Assembly (NCBI GenBank): GCA_041674465.1
Contig: JBAYVV010000063.1
Coordinates: forward strand, 1-21,624
Origin: JACRAR01 sp041674465
Lineage (GTDB): Bacteria; Pseudomonadota; Gammaproteobacteria; Burkholderiales; Rhodocyclaceae
DNA length: 21,624 nt
Direction of reading: 5' to 3'
In this document: positions 14,369-21,624 of the stretch, in pieces
How the letters are laid out: each line of letters begins with the position of its first letter
How positions within the stretch are numbered: the first letter of the stretch is position 1
The notes under the pieces: model-generated
Told to the model about the DNA's origin: nothing
Seen by the model: only the letters and a program-made list of their open reading frames with translations
Databases searched by the model: none
Made by a program: the position numbers and the translations under genes

Positions 14369-16456
14369 TCAGAAGGGCATCCCCAGGTTGAACCCTAGCA
14401 GCCAGTTGCGGCCCGGGGCAGGCTCGAAGTAGCGCTTGTTGCCCTCATTCACGATGACCGAACCAGAGATCTTGCGGTCGCCCAGGTTGTCGACCCGCAG
14501 AAATTCCTTGAGTTTCCAGCCTGCCAGGTTTTGCTCATAGCCAAGCAGCAGGTTCGCCGTGGTGTTGGCTGCGGCGGCATCGCTATTCGCATCATCCACC
14601 CAGATCCTGCTGACACTGCGCATCTCCAGTCCCGCGACAAAGCCGCTCGGTCGATGCTTCCAGGATGCCTCTGCCGTCAACGTCGAATGCGGGATGCCGG
14701 GAATCAGGTTGCCTGAGCGGATGGTCGAGCCCGCGACGGTGTCGCTGTAGCGCGCAATCAAGGAGGTATAGGCCAGCGCCAGCCTGATGCCGTTATCCCA
14801 GGCCGCTGATAGCGCCGCTTCCACGCCCGAACGCTCGGTACGCCCACCGTTGCGATAGTAGGTCCGGCCAAAGAGACTGGTATCGACGACGATTTCGTTT
14901 TCGGTACGCACCTCGAACAATGCGACATTCAAATGGATGTTCTTGCCCAGCAACGTCTTGACGCCCACTTCGAGGTTGTCGCTCTTCGCGGCTTGCAGCG
15001 CCAGATTCAGCCCGGAGCCAGTGCGCTTGTAGGAAAGCTCATTCATCGTCGGAGTCTCGAAACCTTTGCCCAGGGTGGCATAAACATTCAAGCTCGGGTT
15101 CGCGCGCCAGGTGATGCCCAGTACTGGTGTCGTTTCGGAATAGTCGGTGCTGCCGCTGTCGTCGGGATTGGCGCCGACGATGTATTTGTCCTTCGAGGAA
15201 AACTTGACCGTGTTGTGGCGCAGGCCGGCCATCAGCAGCCAGGCTTCGCCAGGTTCCCACTGCACCTGCAAGTACTGGTCGGAATTGAAAATGCGATTGT
15301 CCTCGTCGCGGCGCAGAGCACCCTGCACACCCAACAAAGAACCGATGAAATTCTGATAGCCCTTGCGCGCCTCGTCCATGCTCTCGTAATTGATGCCAGC
15401 GGTCAGCGTCAGCGGAGCACCCGCGAGCCTTGCCCGGTGTGTCCAGCGCGTGTCAACACCCCAGTAGTCGCGCTCCAGCGCGGAGACGCCGCCCGGATGG
15501 GTCGCTGCTGCCTGTGTGGCAGCGGGAATCGACTGGAAGGTGATGTTGTTGCGATGGCCCAGGTAGACCATCGCGTTCAGGGTATCGACTGCGCCGAGTT
15601 TTCTCTCGTAGGCGAATCCAGCCTGCTGCTGGTCGAGACTCTTGCGCGTATTGTAGGTATAGGCGCTGGCCAGTGCCTGCTTCGGATTTGCCCCATAGCT
15701 GCGCCGGTCGAGGCCCATGGCATCCTGCAGGTCCGGCATGTCAATGGCATTGAACACCATGATCAAGGAGGAATCCGCATCCGGACGCCAGCGCAGCTTG
15801 CTGTTCAGCAATTCCCTCTTGCCCGAACTGTGATCACGGTAACCATGGGTGCTGTATGTAGATAAATCCGCCAGATAATTGATCGTGCCATTGTCGCCGG
15901 AAACCTTGGTGCTATAACGCTGACTGTCATAGCTGCCGAACGTGGCGGAAGGTTCGATGCGCACGCCCGGCGCGCCGTCTTCGGTGAACAGCGAAATCAC
16001 CCCGCCCGATGAGCTGCCATAGAGGACAGAAAACGGACCGCGCAGCACTTCCAGGCGCGCCGCAGAACCCAGGCCAAAGTGGGCAACCTGGCCTTGTCCA
16101 TCCGGCATCGTCGCCGGGATACCGTCGGAGTAAAGCCGCAAGCCACGCACGCCAAAACCGGCGCGGGCACCAAAACCGCGTGACGAAATCTGGGTGTCCG
16201 CAGCAAGATAATTACGGTTATTCACCACCAAGCCAGGAATGCGTCCCATCGATTCGGCAAGGTTGATTTGCGAGCGTCCGTATTGAATCTGGTCCTTGTT
16301 GAGACTGTCGATGGAGACGGGCAAATCAAACCCGGACTGTTCGACACGGGTTGCCGTCACGACAATGGTGGAAACGTCGGACTCCGCTCCAAGCGCAGCG
16401 GCAGCATAAGCACAGGCCAGCAGGGCTAAGACGACCGGGCGATTGAAAACAGACAT
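14369..16456 (-). CDS. TonB-dependent outer-membrane receptor, YncD/PqqU-like (probable PQQ transporter)
   Basis: This 695-residue receptor has a signal peptide, a plug domain and a beta-barrel ending in ...GFNLGMPF, with the terminal aromatic residue usual for outer-membrane insertion. From memory it tracks E. coli YncD along its whole length: VRGLRLYSDGIPATMPDGQG and LRGPFSVLYGSSSGGV in the plug, THGYRDHS, QSIPAA, THPGGV and NYESMDEARKGYQNF in the barrel, GFETPTMNELSY, and SVIVNEGNKRYFEPAPGRN near the end. YncD (700 residues) was shown to import PQQ and renamed PqqU. The setting among PQQ enzymes fits that role well. The start at 16456 places the signal peptide correctly, although the ribosome site is weak. 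A perfect palindrome lies about 90 bases upstream. Uptake of a metal chelate (as for LutH) is the main alternative. Confidence 0.85.
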   Translation of the reverse strand: MSVFNRPVVLALLACAYAAAALGAESDVSTIVVTATRVEQSGFDLPVSIDSLNKDQIQYGRSQINLAESMGRIPGLVVNNRNYLAADTQISSRGFGARAGFGVRGLRLYSDGIPATMPDGQGQVAHFGLGSAARLEVLRGPFSVLYGSSSGGVISLFTEDGAPGVRIEPSATFGSYDSQRYSTKVSGDNGTINYLADLSTYSTHGYRDHSSGKRELLNSKLRWRPDADSSLIMVFNAIDMPDLQDAMGLDRRSYGANPKQALASAYTYNTRKSLDQQQAGFAYERKLGAVDTLNAMVYLGHRNNITFQSIPAATQAAATHPGGVSALERDYWGVDTRWTHRARLAGAPLTLTAGINYESMDEARKGYQNFIGSLLGVQGALRRDEDNRIFNSDQYLQVQWEPGEAWLLMAGLRHNTVKFSSKDKYIVGANPDDSGSTDYSETTPVLGITWRANPSLNVYATLGKGFETPTMNELSYKRTGSGLNLALQAAKSDNLEVGVKTLLGKNIHLNVALFEVRTENEIVVDTSLFGRTYYRNGGRTERSGVEAALSAAWDNGIRLALAYTSLIARYSDTVAGSTIRSGNLIPGIPHSTLTAEASWKHRPSGFVAGLEMRSVSRIWVDDANSDAAAANTTANLLLGYEQNLAGWKLKEFLRVDNLGDRKISGSVIVNEGNKRYFEPAPGRNWLLGFNLGMPF

Positions 16457-16540
16457 GTTGGTTTTACCGGGGATGCTGAAGGAGGCCGCATTATTGCAGC
16501 AGCAAAGGAATGACGCCCGCGTTAAACCACGCAACGAAAC

Positions 16541-16557
16541 CTCATGATTATCATGAG
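16541..16557. promoter_or_regulatory. Palindrome upstream of the TonB receptor, possible operator
   Basis: CTCATGA-TTA-TCATGAG is a perfect 7-bp inverted repeat with a 3-base centre. Its central 11 bases on the complement (ATGATAATCAT) equal the core of the Fur-box consensus, but the outer arms do not match. It lies between the response-regulator stop codon and the receptor start. There is no T-run, so an operator is more likely than a terminator. Confidence 0.45.
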
Positions 16558-16569
16558 ACTCGCTTTCCT

Positions 16570-17211
16570 TCAGCCGTCGATCAGCCCGTTGCGCATCGCG
16601 ATCAGCGTGAGTTCTGCCGCATTGCCGGCGCAGAGTTTCTGCTTGATGTTATAGAGGTGAGTACCCACGGTGCGCGGACTGCGACTGAGCACGTCGGCAA
16701 TTTCGGTGACCGACTTGCCGCGCGCCAGCATCATGAAAACTTCGAATTCCTTGGCCGACAGTGCCTCCAGCGGATTGCCGGGGCGGCTCACCTGCTCCAC
16801 GCCGATTTCCTGCGCCAGCGCCGGCTCGAGAAACAGCTTGCCCGTTGCAACCTGGCGGATGGCGTCGATCAAAGCCTCCGGCGCGCTGCGCTTGCTCAGG
16901 TAACCCAGCGCACCGCCTGCCAGGGCGCGGCGCGGATGGGCCGTATCCTCATGCGCCGAGAGCACCAGAATGCGAGCCGCAGGCCGTTTCGCGAGCAGGC
17001 GGGTGAGTGTTTCGAGCCCACCCATGCCCGACATCGACAAATCAAGCACGGTCACGTCGGGATTTATTTCCGGGAAACACGCGAGCGCTTCTTCACCGCT
17101 GCTGCATTCGGCGACCACACGCAAATCACTGGTGGTATCCAGCAACAGGCGAAAGCCCATGCGAACCACCGCATGATCGTCGACCAGCATGATGCGCAAG
17201 GGGCCATTCAC
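16570..17211 (-). CDS. NarL/FixJ-family response regulator (MoxX-like)
   Basis: This 213-residue regulator has a receiver domain with acidic pair D11-D12, phospho-acceptor D57 (VLDLSM) and a lysine at KRSAPEA, then a LuxR-type helix-turn-helix (LSAKEFEVFMMLARGKSVTEIA..., SPRTVGTHLYNIKQKL). The start is a GTG that overlaps the kinase stop codon by four bases (GTGA), so the two proteins are translationally coupled. In Paracoccus and related methylotrophs the MoxY/MoxX pair controls PQQ alcohol dehydrogenase genes, so control of one of the clusters here, or of the PqqU-like receptor downstream, is a reasonable inference. The target site is unknown. Confidence 0.92.
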   Translation of the reverse strand: MNGPLRIMLVDDHAVVRMGFRLLLDTTSDLRVVAECSSGEEALACFPEINPDVTVLDLSMSGMGGLETLTRLLAKRPAARILVLSAHEDTAHPRRALAGGALGYLSKRSAPEALIDAIRQVATGKLFLEPALAQEIGVEQVSRPGNPLEALSAKEFEVFMMLARGKSVTEIADVLSRSPRTVGTHLYNIKQKLCAGNAAELTLIAMRNGLIDG

Positions 17212-18434
17212 TGAAACTCTCCGGACAAGGGAAGTTCGATCTTAACGCGAAAGCCGCCCTCCGGACGTTTGCCGGTCGACAGGCTGCCACCGAGCGCCAT
17301 CATCCTCTCGCGCATGCCGACCAGGCCATGGCCCGAACCGGCCATGGCCTTCCCCTGGCCGCTGCCGCAGCCATCATCCTCGATACAAACTTCGACGCAA
17401 CTGTCGCGACGTATCACGCTCAGCCAGACACGATCCGCTGCGGCATGCTTGAGCACATTGGTCAACGCTTCCTGCACGCTGCGAAACACGCCCAGGGTCA
17501 AGGCTTCGCCCAGATCACCCAGATCGCCATCGAGTTTCAGGATCAGTTCGATATCCCGATGCCGGGAGCGCCATTCCTGGACAAGGTCATTCAGTGCAGC
17601 GGCCAGATCGGGCTGCTCCAACACGGCAGGGCGCAACTCACGCACGATGCGATGCACACAATCGTAGAGTCCGGCGGCGATTTCGTTGATCTTTCCCGCA
17701 CCCTGCGCCAGATTGGCTGCATCGCCACTCCGTGCGAGCGAGGTGGCGATCAGCCGAATCGCCGTCACCGACTGCCCGAGTTCGTCGTGCAGTTCCCTGG
17801 CCAGGCGTTTGCGCTCTTCCTCGATGCCCTCCTGTATGAGCCGTGTCACTTCGCGATTTTCAGCGAGTTCCTGGGTCGTGACCACCAGCCTTTCGACGTC
17901 GGCTTCGGTGGGGCGCAACAGGCGCCGCAAGAACAGCAGCAGCGCACCATGCAATACGACGAGGAAGCCGAGGCCCAGCATGAAAACCGCGCTCATGCTG
18001 TCCCAGGCATCAAGGATTGCGCGCGATGCATCCGGGACGATCTCGATGCGCGTCGCGCCATCCAGTCCGATCACGGTTGCATCCAGGTGCGGCCGCATGA
18101 GATTTTCAAACCACTCCGGCGCACTGCGTCCGGCCTTGTAGGTACTGGGCGGCGAGACATAGCGAATTGCGCCATCCGCCGAATGAAAGCGGATTTCGTT
18201 GGCACGTATCCGCCCCAGCCCCTGCAGGAAGTTCACCATCGTGGACGGTGCCGAACCGTAGATGCGGCTGGTCTGCGCCGCAGTGCTGAGCATTTGAACG
18301 GTAACCCGGTGAGCGGCAGCAATTTCCTCACGAATCGAACTGCGATGACTATCCACCTGCTGCCAGGTCAGCGCCGAGAGGAAGCCGAGATTGAGGACAG
18401 CGATCAGAAGATTGAGACGTAGCCGCAGGCTCAT
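17208..18434 (-). CDS. Membrane sensor histidine kinase, HisKA_3 family (MoxY-like)
   Basis: The 408-residue product has TM1 at about 7-25, a periplasmic sensor region to about 147 and TM2 at about 148-170. A linker follows, then a HisKA_3 dimerisation domain with the phospho-accepting H216 in ARELHDELGQ, and an HATPase_c domain with N326 (VQEALTNVLKHA), DDGCGSG (353-359) and GHGLVGMRER (368-377). The N-terminal half resembles the LapD/MoxY-type periplasmic domain. It pairs with the overlapping response regulator. The ligand is unknown; given the neighbours, an alcohol, aldehyde, PQQ or redox cue is possible. The start codon is ATG at 18434 with only a weak AGG upstream; it is divergent from the NosR-like gene with 227 bases between. 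Confidence 0.9.
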   Translation of the reverse strand: MSLRLRLNLLIAVLNLGFLSALTWQQVDSHRSSIREEIAAAHRVTVQMLSTAAQTSRIYGSAPSTMVNFLQGLGRIRANEIRFHSADGAIRYVSPPSTYKAGRSAPEWFENLMRPHLDATVIGLDGATRIEIVPDASRAILDAWDSMSAVFMLGLGFLVVLHGALLLFLRRLLRPTEADVERLVVTTQELAENREVTRLIQEGIEEERKRLARELHDELGQSVTAIRLIATSLARSGDAANLAQGAGKINEIAAGLYDCVHRIVRELRPAVLEQPDLAAALNDLVQEWRSRHRDIELILKLDGDLGDLGEALTLGVFRSVQEALTNVLKHAAADRVWLSVIRRDSCVEVCIEDDGCGSGQGKAMAGSGHGLVGMRERMMALGGSLSTGKRPEGGFRVKIELPLSGEFQ

Positions 18435-18523
18435 GGATCAATGCCTGTGAGCACCCGCTCGGCTCGACGAACCGCAGCACGTGTGAAAACCATGATTTTC
18501 TGCAACTCGGTAAATTGCTTCCA

Positions 18524-18539
18524 TGGCCTCATTCTTGCT
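18524..18539 (+). promoter_or_regulatory. Sigma-54 promoter candidate of the NosR-like/PQQ dehydrogenase operon
   Basis: TGGCCTCATTCTTGCT has a perfect -12 part (TTGCT), TGGC at -24 and 10 bases between GG and GC, for 9 of 12 informative matches. The predicted start is near 18550, leaving a leader of about 110 bases. No clear copy of the 18-bp activator element lies upstream, although a half-site (GCGACACT on the complement) occurs downstream at about 18580-18590. Confidence 0.5.
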
Positions 18540-18661
18540 ATAAACACCGGTTGGAAAACAAAGTGTCCGGCCAGTGTCGCTGTTTCATACAATGGCTGAT
18601 CGCGCTGCTTGGGCTGGCATGGTCACGGACACAATGACATCAACATGAAAGTCAAAACAAA

Positions 18662-20812
18662 ATGAATTGTACGACAAGAATCCTGGCGTTTCTGCTCGGG
18701 ACGATGGCTTCACTGTGGGCGACAGCCGGCGATCTGACCAAGGAAAACATCGAGCAGCGCTTCAAGGATCGCGCCGTGCAAGTGGGTGCGGCACGTGCCA
18801 GCGGCGATGCCGTGACCATCGGGGACAAACTCCGCGATGTGCCCGCGTGGCCTGTCTACAGCGAAAAGAATCCCAATGCCGGGCCGGTCTTCTACGTGTT
18901 CGAAACCTTCGATCTGGCGCCGATTCCCGGCTTTGAGGGAACCCCCATGAATTTGCTGGTGGAGATGGATGCCAACGGCAAATTTGTCGATGTCCAGGTG
19001 TTGCGCCAGCATGAACCGGTATTTCTCGGCGGCCTCGGTCCCGCGGTCTTTGACGAGTACCTCAAACAATATCGCGGCGTCAGCATCAAGCAGCAAATCA
19101 AGATCAACACCGGCCAGAGCAGCCGCAGCGCAGGCAATGTGGTCGGTCCCAACACGGTGGTGTTTGACGGGATCTCCAAGGCGACCGCCTCGATACGCAT
19201 CGCCAACCAGTCGGTGCTGAATTCGTCGTTCGCTGTCGCCCGTGCACGCCTGGGATTCGCCGGTGGCTCGACGGACAGCGGACCACCCGCCATCGTCAAA
19301 AAAGTGGATTTCGAGAAATTCGACTTCGATACCCTGATCAAGCGCGGCTACATGCAGCGGCTCACGCTGACCAATGCGGATGTCGAAAAACTCTTCGTCG
19401 GCACCGATGGCGCTGGCGTTGACGAGGAGGCGCTGCAACATCCCAATGATCTTTTTCTTGAACTCTTCATCGCCAACCTCAATCCACCCAACATCGGCCG
19501 CAACCTGTTGGGCGATGAGGGATGGAAAAGCCTGCAATCGCACTTGCAGGACGACCGTCCCGCCTACTGGGTCGCCACGCGCGGACGCTACCCGCTGGTC
19601 GATGACAATTTCATCCCCGGCAGCTCACCGGCGCGCATCGAGCTCGTGCAAGCCGATCTGCCGGTGCAGTTGCGCGACACCAATCGCGACTATGCCCGTG
19701 TGCCGGGCATTTCCGACCTGAACGCCTCCCTGATTCTTGCCGTGGCGCCGCTGGCGGGCCTGGATCCAGGCAAGACTATGGATTTTCGTTTTTCCATCAC
19801 CCGGGCGCGCGGCGCGATTCTCCCTGTCCTCACGCAAAAACAGGTGACGCTGCATTACACACCTGCGGCGGAATTCTTTGAATTTCCGCCCAAGCCCTTG
19901 CCCGAATGGCTGATGGCCTGGAAGGGGCGCCTGCTTGAAATCATCGTGATTTTTGTCTCCTTGGTTGCACTCAGCGTTGTGCTGCTGAAGCCACGGGCAA
20001 TCTCGGTGAAGCCGCGCACGTTGTTCTGGTTCCGCATGATTTTCCTGGCTTTCACGCTGATCTTCATCGGCTGGTATTCACAGGGACAATTGTCCATCGT
20101 CCAGATCACCGGCGCGATCAAATCCCTGGTGGCAGGCGCAGGGCTTTCGAGCTTCCTCTACGATCCGGTTTCCCTGCTGCTGATTGCATTTACCTTCATC
20201 TCGCTGGTAGTCTGGGGCCGCGCCACGTTCTGCGGCTGGCTCTGTCCCTACGGCGCCCTGCAGGAATTCGTCGGTCTGCTGGCGCGCGCCAACAAAGTGC
20301 CACAATTGAAAATTGCGGGGCGGCGCTGGCATCTGTTTTCCCACACGCGCTACGCCATCCTCGCCGTGCTGGTCGCCGCCGCGGCGTTCGTGCCCAACCT
20401 GGCAGCACGGCTGGTCGAGGTCGAACCGTTCAAGACCGCGATCACCGTCGGTTTCAATCGCGAGATTCCCTATCTGGTCTGGGCCGTCGGTCTGCTCCTG
20501 ATCGGCTCCTTCATCTACAAGTTCTTCTGCCGCTTCCTCTGCCCGCTTGGCGCGGCATTGATCCTGGGCGGCAAGCTGCGGCGCTGGAACTGGCTGCCGC
20601 GGATCGAGGCTTGCGGCCAGCCGTGCCAGAGGTGCCGCCACGTCTGCCTGTACGATGCAATCGAGCCGAGCGGCAAGATCGACTACAACGAATGCTTCCA
20701 GTGCCTCGACTGCGTCGGCATCTATCACGATGACAAACGCTGCGTGCCGAAAGTGGTGTTTGCCACCAAAGGCAAGACGATCAAGCTGCGCCCATCCAGC
20801 GTGGAGAAATAA
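18662..20812 (+). CDS. NosR-like membrane FMN/iron-sulfur electron-transfer protein
   Basis: The 716-residue product has the full NosR layout. A signal peptide (to about 22) precedes a periplasmic FMN-binding domain whose covalent-flavin motif region reads DGISKATAS (169-177, Thr175). A second periplasmic region to about 415 follows, then five or more membrane segments from about 423. The membrane part holds two C-x3-CP motifs (C524/C528 and C623/C627), and the C-terminal cytoplasmic tail has two ferredoxin-like clusters (C651, C655, C658, C662; C678, C681, C684, C694). NosR supports nitrous oxide reductase, but no nos gene is seen here. The stop codon is 3 bases from the next start, so it is coupled to a PQQ dehydrogenase and may exchange electrons between that enzyme and the quinone pool or cytoplasm. 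The start lacks a Shine-Dalgarno; a six-codon frame (18645-18665) ends on it. Confidence 0.9.
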   Translation: MNCTTRILAFLLGTMASLWATAGDLTKENIEQRFKDRAVQVGAARASGDAVTIGDKLRDVPAWPVYSEKNPNAGPVFYVFETFDLAPIPGFEGTPMNLLVEMDANGKFVDVQVLRQHEPVFLGGLGPAVFDEYLKQYRGVSIKQQIKINTGQSSRSAGNVVGPNTVVFDGISKATASIRIANQSVLNSSFAVARARLGFAGGSTDSGPPAIVKKVDFEKFDFDTLIKRGYMQRLTLTNADVEKLFVGTDGAGVDEEALQHPNDLFLELFIANLNPPNIGRNLLGDEGWKSLQSHLQDDRPAYWVATRGRYPLVDDNFIPGSSPARIELVQADLPVQLRDTNRDYARVPGISDLNASLILAVAPLAGLDPGKTMDFRFSITRARGAILPVLTQKQVTLHYTPAAEFFEFPPKPLPEWLMAWKGRLLEIIVIFVSLVALSVVLLKPRAISVKPRTLFWFRMIFLAFTLIFIGWYSQGQLSIVQITGAIKSLVAGAGLSSFLYDPVSLLLIAFTFISLVVWGRATFCGWLCPYGALQEFVGLLARANKVPQLKIAGRRWHLFSHTRYAILAVLVAAAAFVPNLAARLVEVEPFKTAITVGFNREIPYLVWAVGLLLIGSFIYKFFCRFLCPLGAALILGGKLRRWNWLPRIEACGQPCQRCRHVCLYDAIEPSGKIDYNECFQCLDCVGIYHDDKRCVPKVVFATKGKTIKLRPSSVEK

Positions 20813-20815
20813 ATC

Positions 20816-21624
20816 ATGCTGACCGGTCTCAAACTGGCCGTCGTCGGTCTGGCAACTGCCTGGCTGAATTTTCCTGCGGCCCATTCTGCAGCCCTGGATG
20901 ATGTGCGCCTGCAGGCGGCAACGAATGACCAGGCCAACTGGATGACCTATGGCCGCGATTACGCCAACCAGCGCTTCTCTCCGCTCAAGCAGATCAATCG
21001 CGACACTGTCGCTCAAATCGCGCCACGCTGGATTTACCAGACCGGAACCAGTTCGACGCTCCAGGCAACGCCCCTGATCGTCGACGGCATCATCTACCTG
21101 TCGATGCCCTTCAACCACGTCGCGGCGATCGATGCTGTGACGGGGCGCGAACTCTGGCGTTACGAACACAAACGCAAGACCACCAAGATGTGCTGCGGCC
21201 CCGCCAATCGCGGCGTCGCCGTGGGTTACGGCAAGGTGTTCATTGGCACCGTGGATGCACGCCTGATTGCGCTCGACGCCAAGAGCGGCAAGATGGTCTG
21301 GGATATCGCCCTGACCACCGACCTCGGCCCCACCGAAGCAACCGAGCAACTGGCCGGCGACAAGGCCTTGCGCGGCCAGGTGGCTTCCGGCGGCACCGGG
21401 GTCGGCGTCAACATGGCGCCGATCGTGTTCAACGGCAAAATCATTGTCGGCATCACCGGCGTCGGCTATGGCCTGCATCTCGAAAGCGACCGGCCGAATG
21501 CACCGCTGGGCGCCGTCGTCGGCTTCGCCGGCAGCTTCGGGCGACCTGGCTTCTACGCCGCCTTCGACGCGGCCACCGGCAAGCAAGCATGGCAATTCGA
21601 CACCATCGCCCAATCCGGCTGGGA
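20816..21624 (+). CDS. Second PQQ-dependent dehydrogenase, divergent, partial
   Basis: The first 269 residues are in the window. A signal peptide (cleavage near HSAALDD) is followed by a quinoprotein propeller: WMTYGRDYANQRFSPLKQIN, the QATPLIVDG strand, vicinal cysteines C126-C127 (KMCCGP) and docking motifs such as DAVTGRELWRYEH and DAKSGKMVWD. It is not a copy of the dehydrogenase at 11620-13386. Where that enzyme has GMAGGEFGV with the metal-ligand glutamate, this one has GITGVGYG and then an insertion of roughly 20 residues before FDAATGKQAW. The catalytic aspartate lies beyond the right edge. GGAG sits 9 bases ahead of the ATG, within the end of the NosR-like gene. The substrate and any C-terminal haem domain cannot be judged. 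Confidence 0.88.
   Translation, partial: MLTGLKLAVVGLATAWLNFPAAHSAALDDVRLQAATNDQANWMTYGRDYANQRFSPLKQINRDTVAQIAPRWIYQTGTSSTLQATPLIVDGIIYLSMPFNHVAAIDAVTGRELWRYEHKRKTTKMCCGPANRGVAVGYGKVFIGTVDARLIALDAKSGKMVWDIALTTDLGPTEATEQLAGDKALRGQVASGGTGVGVNMAPIVFNGKIIVGITGVGYGLHLESDRPNAPLGAVVGFAGSFGRPGFYAAFDAATGKQAWQFDTIAQSGW

Noticed and set aside
14933..15865. Plus-strand frame of 310 codons inside the TonB receptor
   Set aside because: It lacks a ribosome site and domain, and the receptor reads through on the other strand with full family similarity.
17328..18422. Plus-strand frame of 364 codons over the histidine kinase
   Set aside because: It is antisense to the H, N and G boxes of the kinase and has no recognisable protein features.
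20078..21613. Open frame of 511 codons on the minus strand over the NosR-like and second PQQ dehydrogenase genes
   Set aside because: It is antisense across two recognised genes and their junction, and its composition looks like a mirror of their codons.
1..21624. CRISPR array, tRNA, rRNA, transposase or prophage signs
   Set aside because: I saw no spaced direct repeats, cloverleaf-like sequence, rRNA segment, or transposase or integrase protein in any frame.

Overview
The window looks like a chromosome segment of a GC-rich, respiratory Betaproteobacterium, probably close to Rhodocyclales (Azoarcus/Aromatoleum/Thauera relatives). That placement is inferred from gene content: a tungsten aldehyde oxidoreductase, PQQ alcohol dehydrogenases, di-haem cytochrome c4, a NosR-type protein and sigma-54 control. 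No rRNA or tRNA marker is present to confirm it. No transposase, CRISPR array, tRNA or rRNA gene was seen.

Region 1 (1-6784) is an aldehyde-oxidation island. A multi-cluster ferredoxin subunit (cut by the left edge) diverges from an AOR-family tungsten oxidoreductase, which ends in a strong UUCG-loop terminator. Next come genes that look like its private cofactor kit: a MoaD/ThiS-like sulfur carrier, a SPASM radical SAM maturase, a ubiquitin-fold protein on the opposite strand, an E1-like adenylyltransferase of the MoeB/ThiF/HesA family, and a cysteine desulfurase.

Region 2 (6892-9161, minus strand) reads, in transcription order, as two tandem PedF-like cytochromes c, a MoxJ/XoxJ-like periplasmic binding protein and a small 2[4Fe-4S] ferredoxin. 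A divergent AcoR-type sigma-54 activator follows (9456-11507). Region 3 (11620-14358) has a periplasmic PQQ alcohol dehydrogenase on the minus strand, carrying the Asp-x-Asp pair linked to lanthanide use, and a divergent cytochrome c4. Region 4 (14369-18434, minus) has a MoxYX-like two-component pair followed by a TonB-dependent receptor that strongly resembles the E. coli PQQ transporter YncD/PqqU. Region 5 (18662-21624, plus) has a NosR-like membrane flavo/iron-sulfur protein, followed 3 bases later by a second, divergent PQQ dehydrogenase cut by the right edge.

A coherent pathway can be inferred. Alcohols are oxidised in the periplasm by PQQ enzymes that pass electrons to cytochromes c, with the NosR-like protein perhaps connecting the second enzyme to the quinone pool. 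The aldehydes then enter the cytoplasm and are oxidised to acids by the tungsten AOR. Four sigma-54-type -24/-12 elements precede the AOR gene, the cytochrome operon, the alcohol dehydrogenase and the NosR-like operon. Two of them share an 18-bp palindrome-like element about 130-140 bases upstream of the predicted start of transcription, a good candidate for the binding site of the encoded activator. The most interesting points are this regulatory wiring, the PqqU-like receptor, the NosR-like/PQQ dehydrogenase pair, and the ubiquitin-fold protein in the tungsten-cofactor set.
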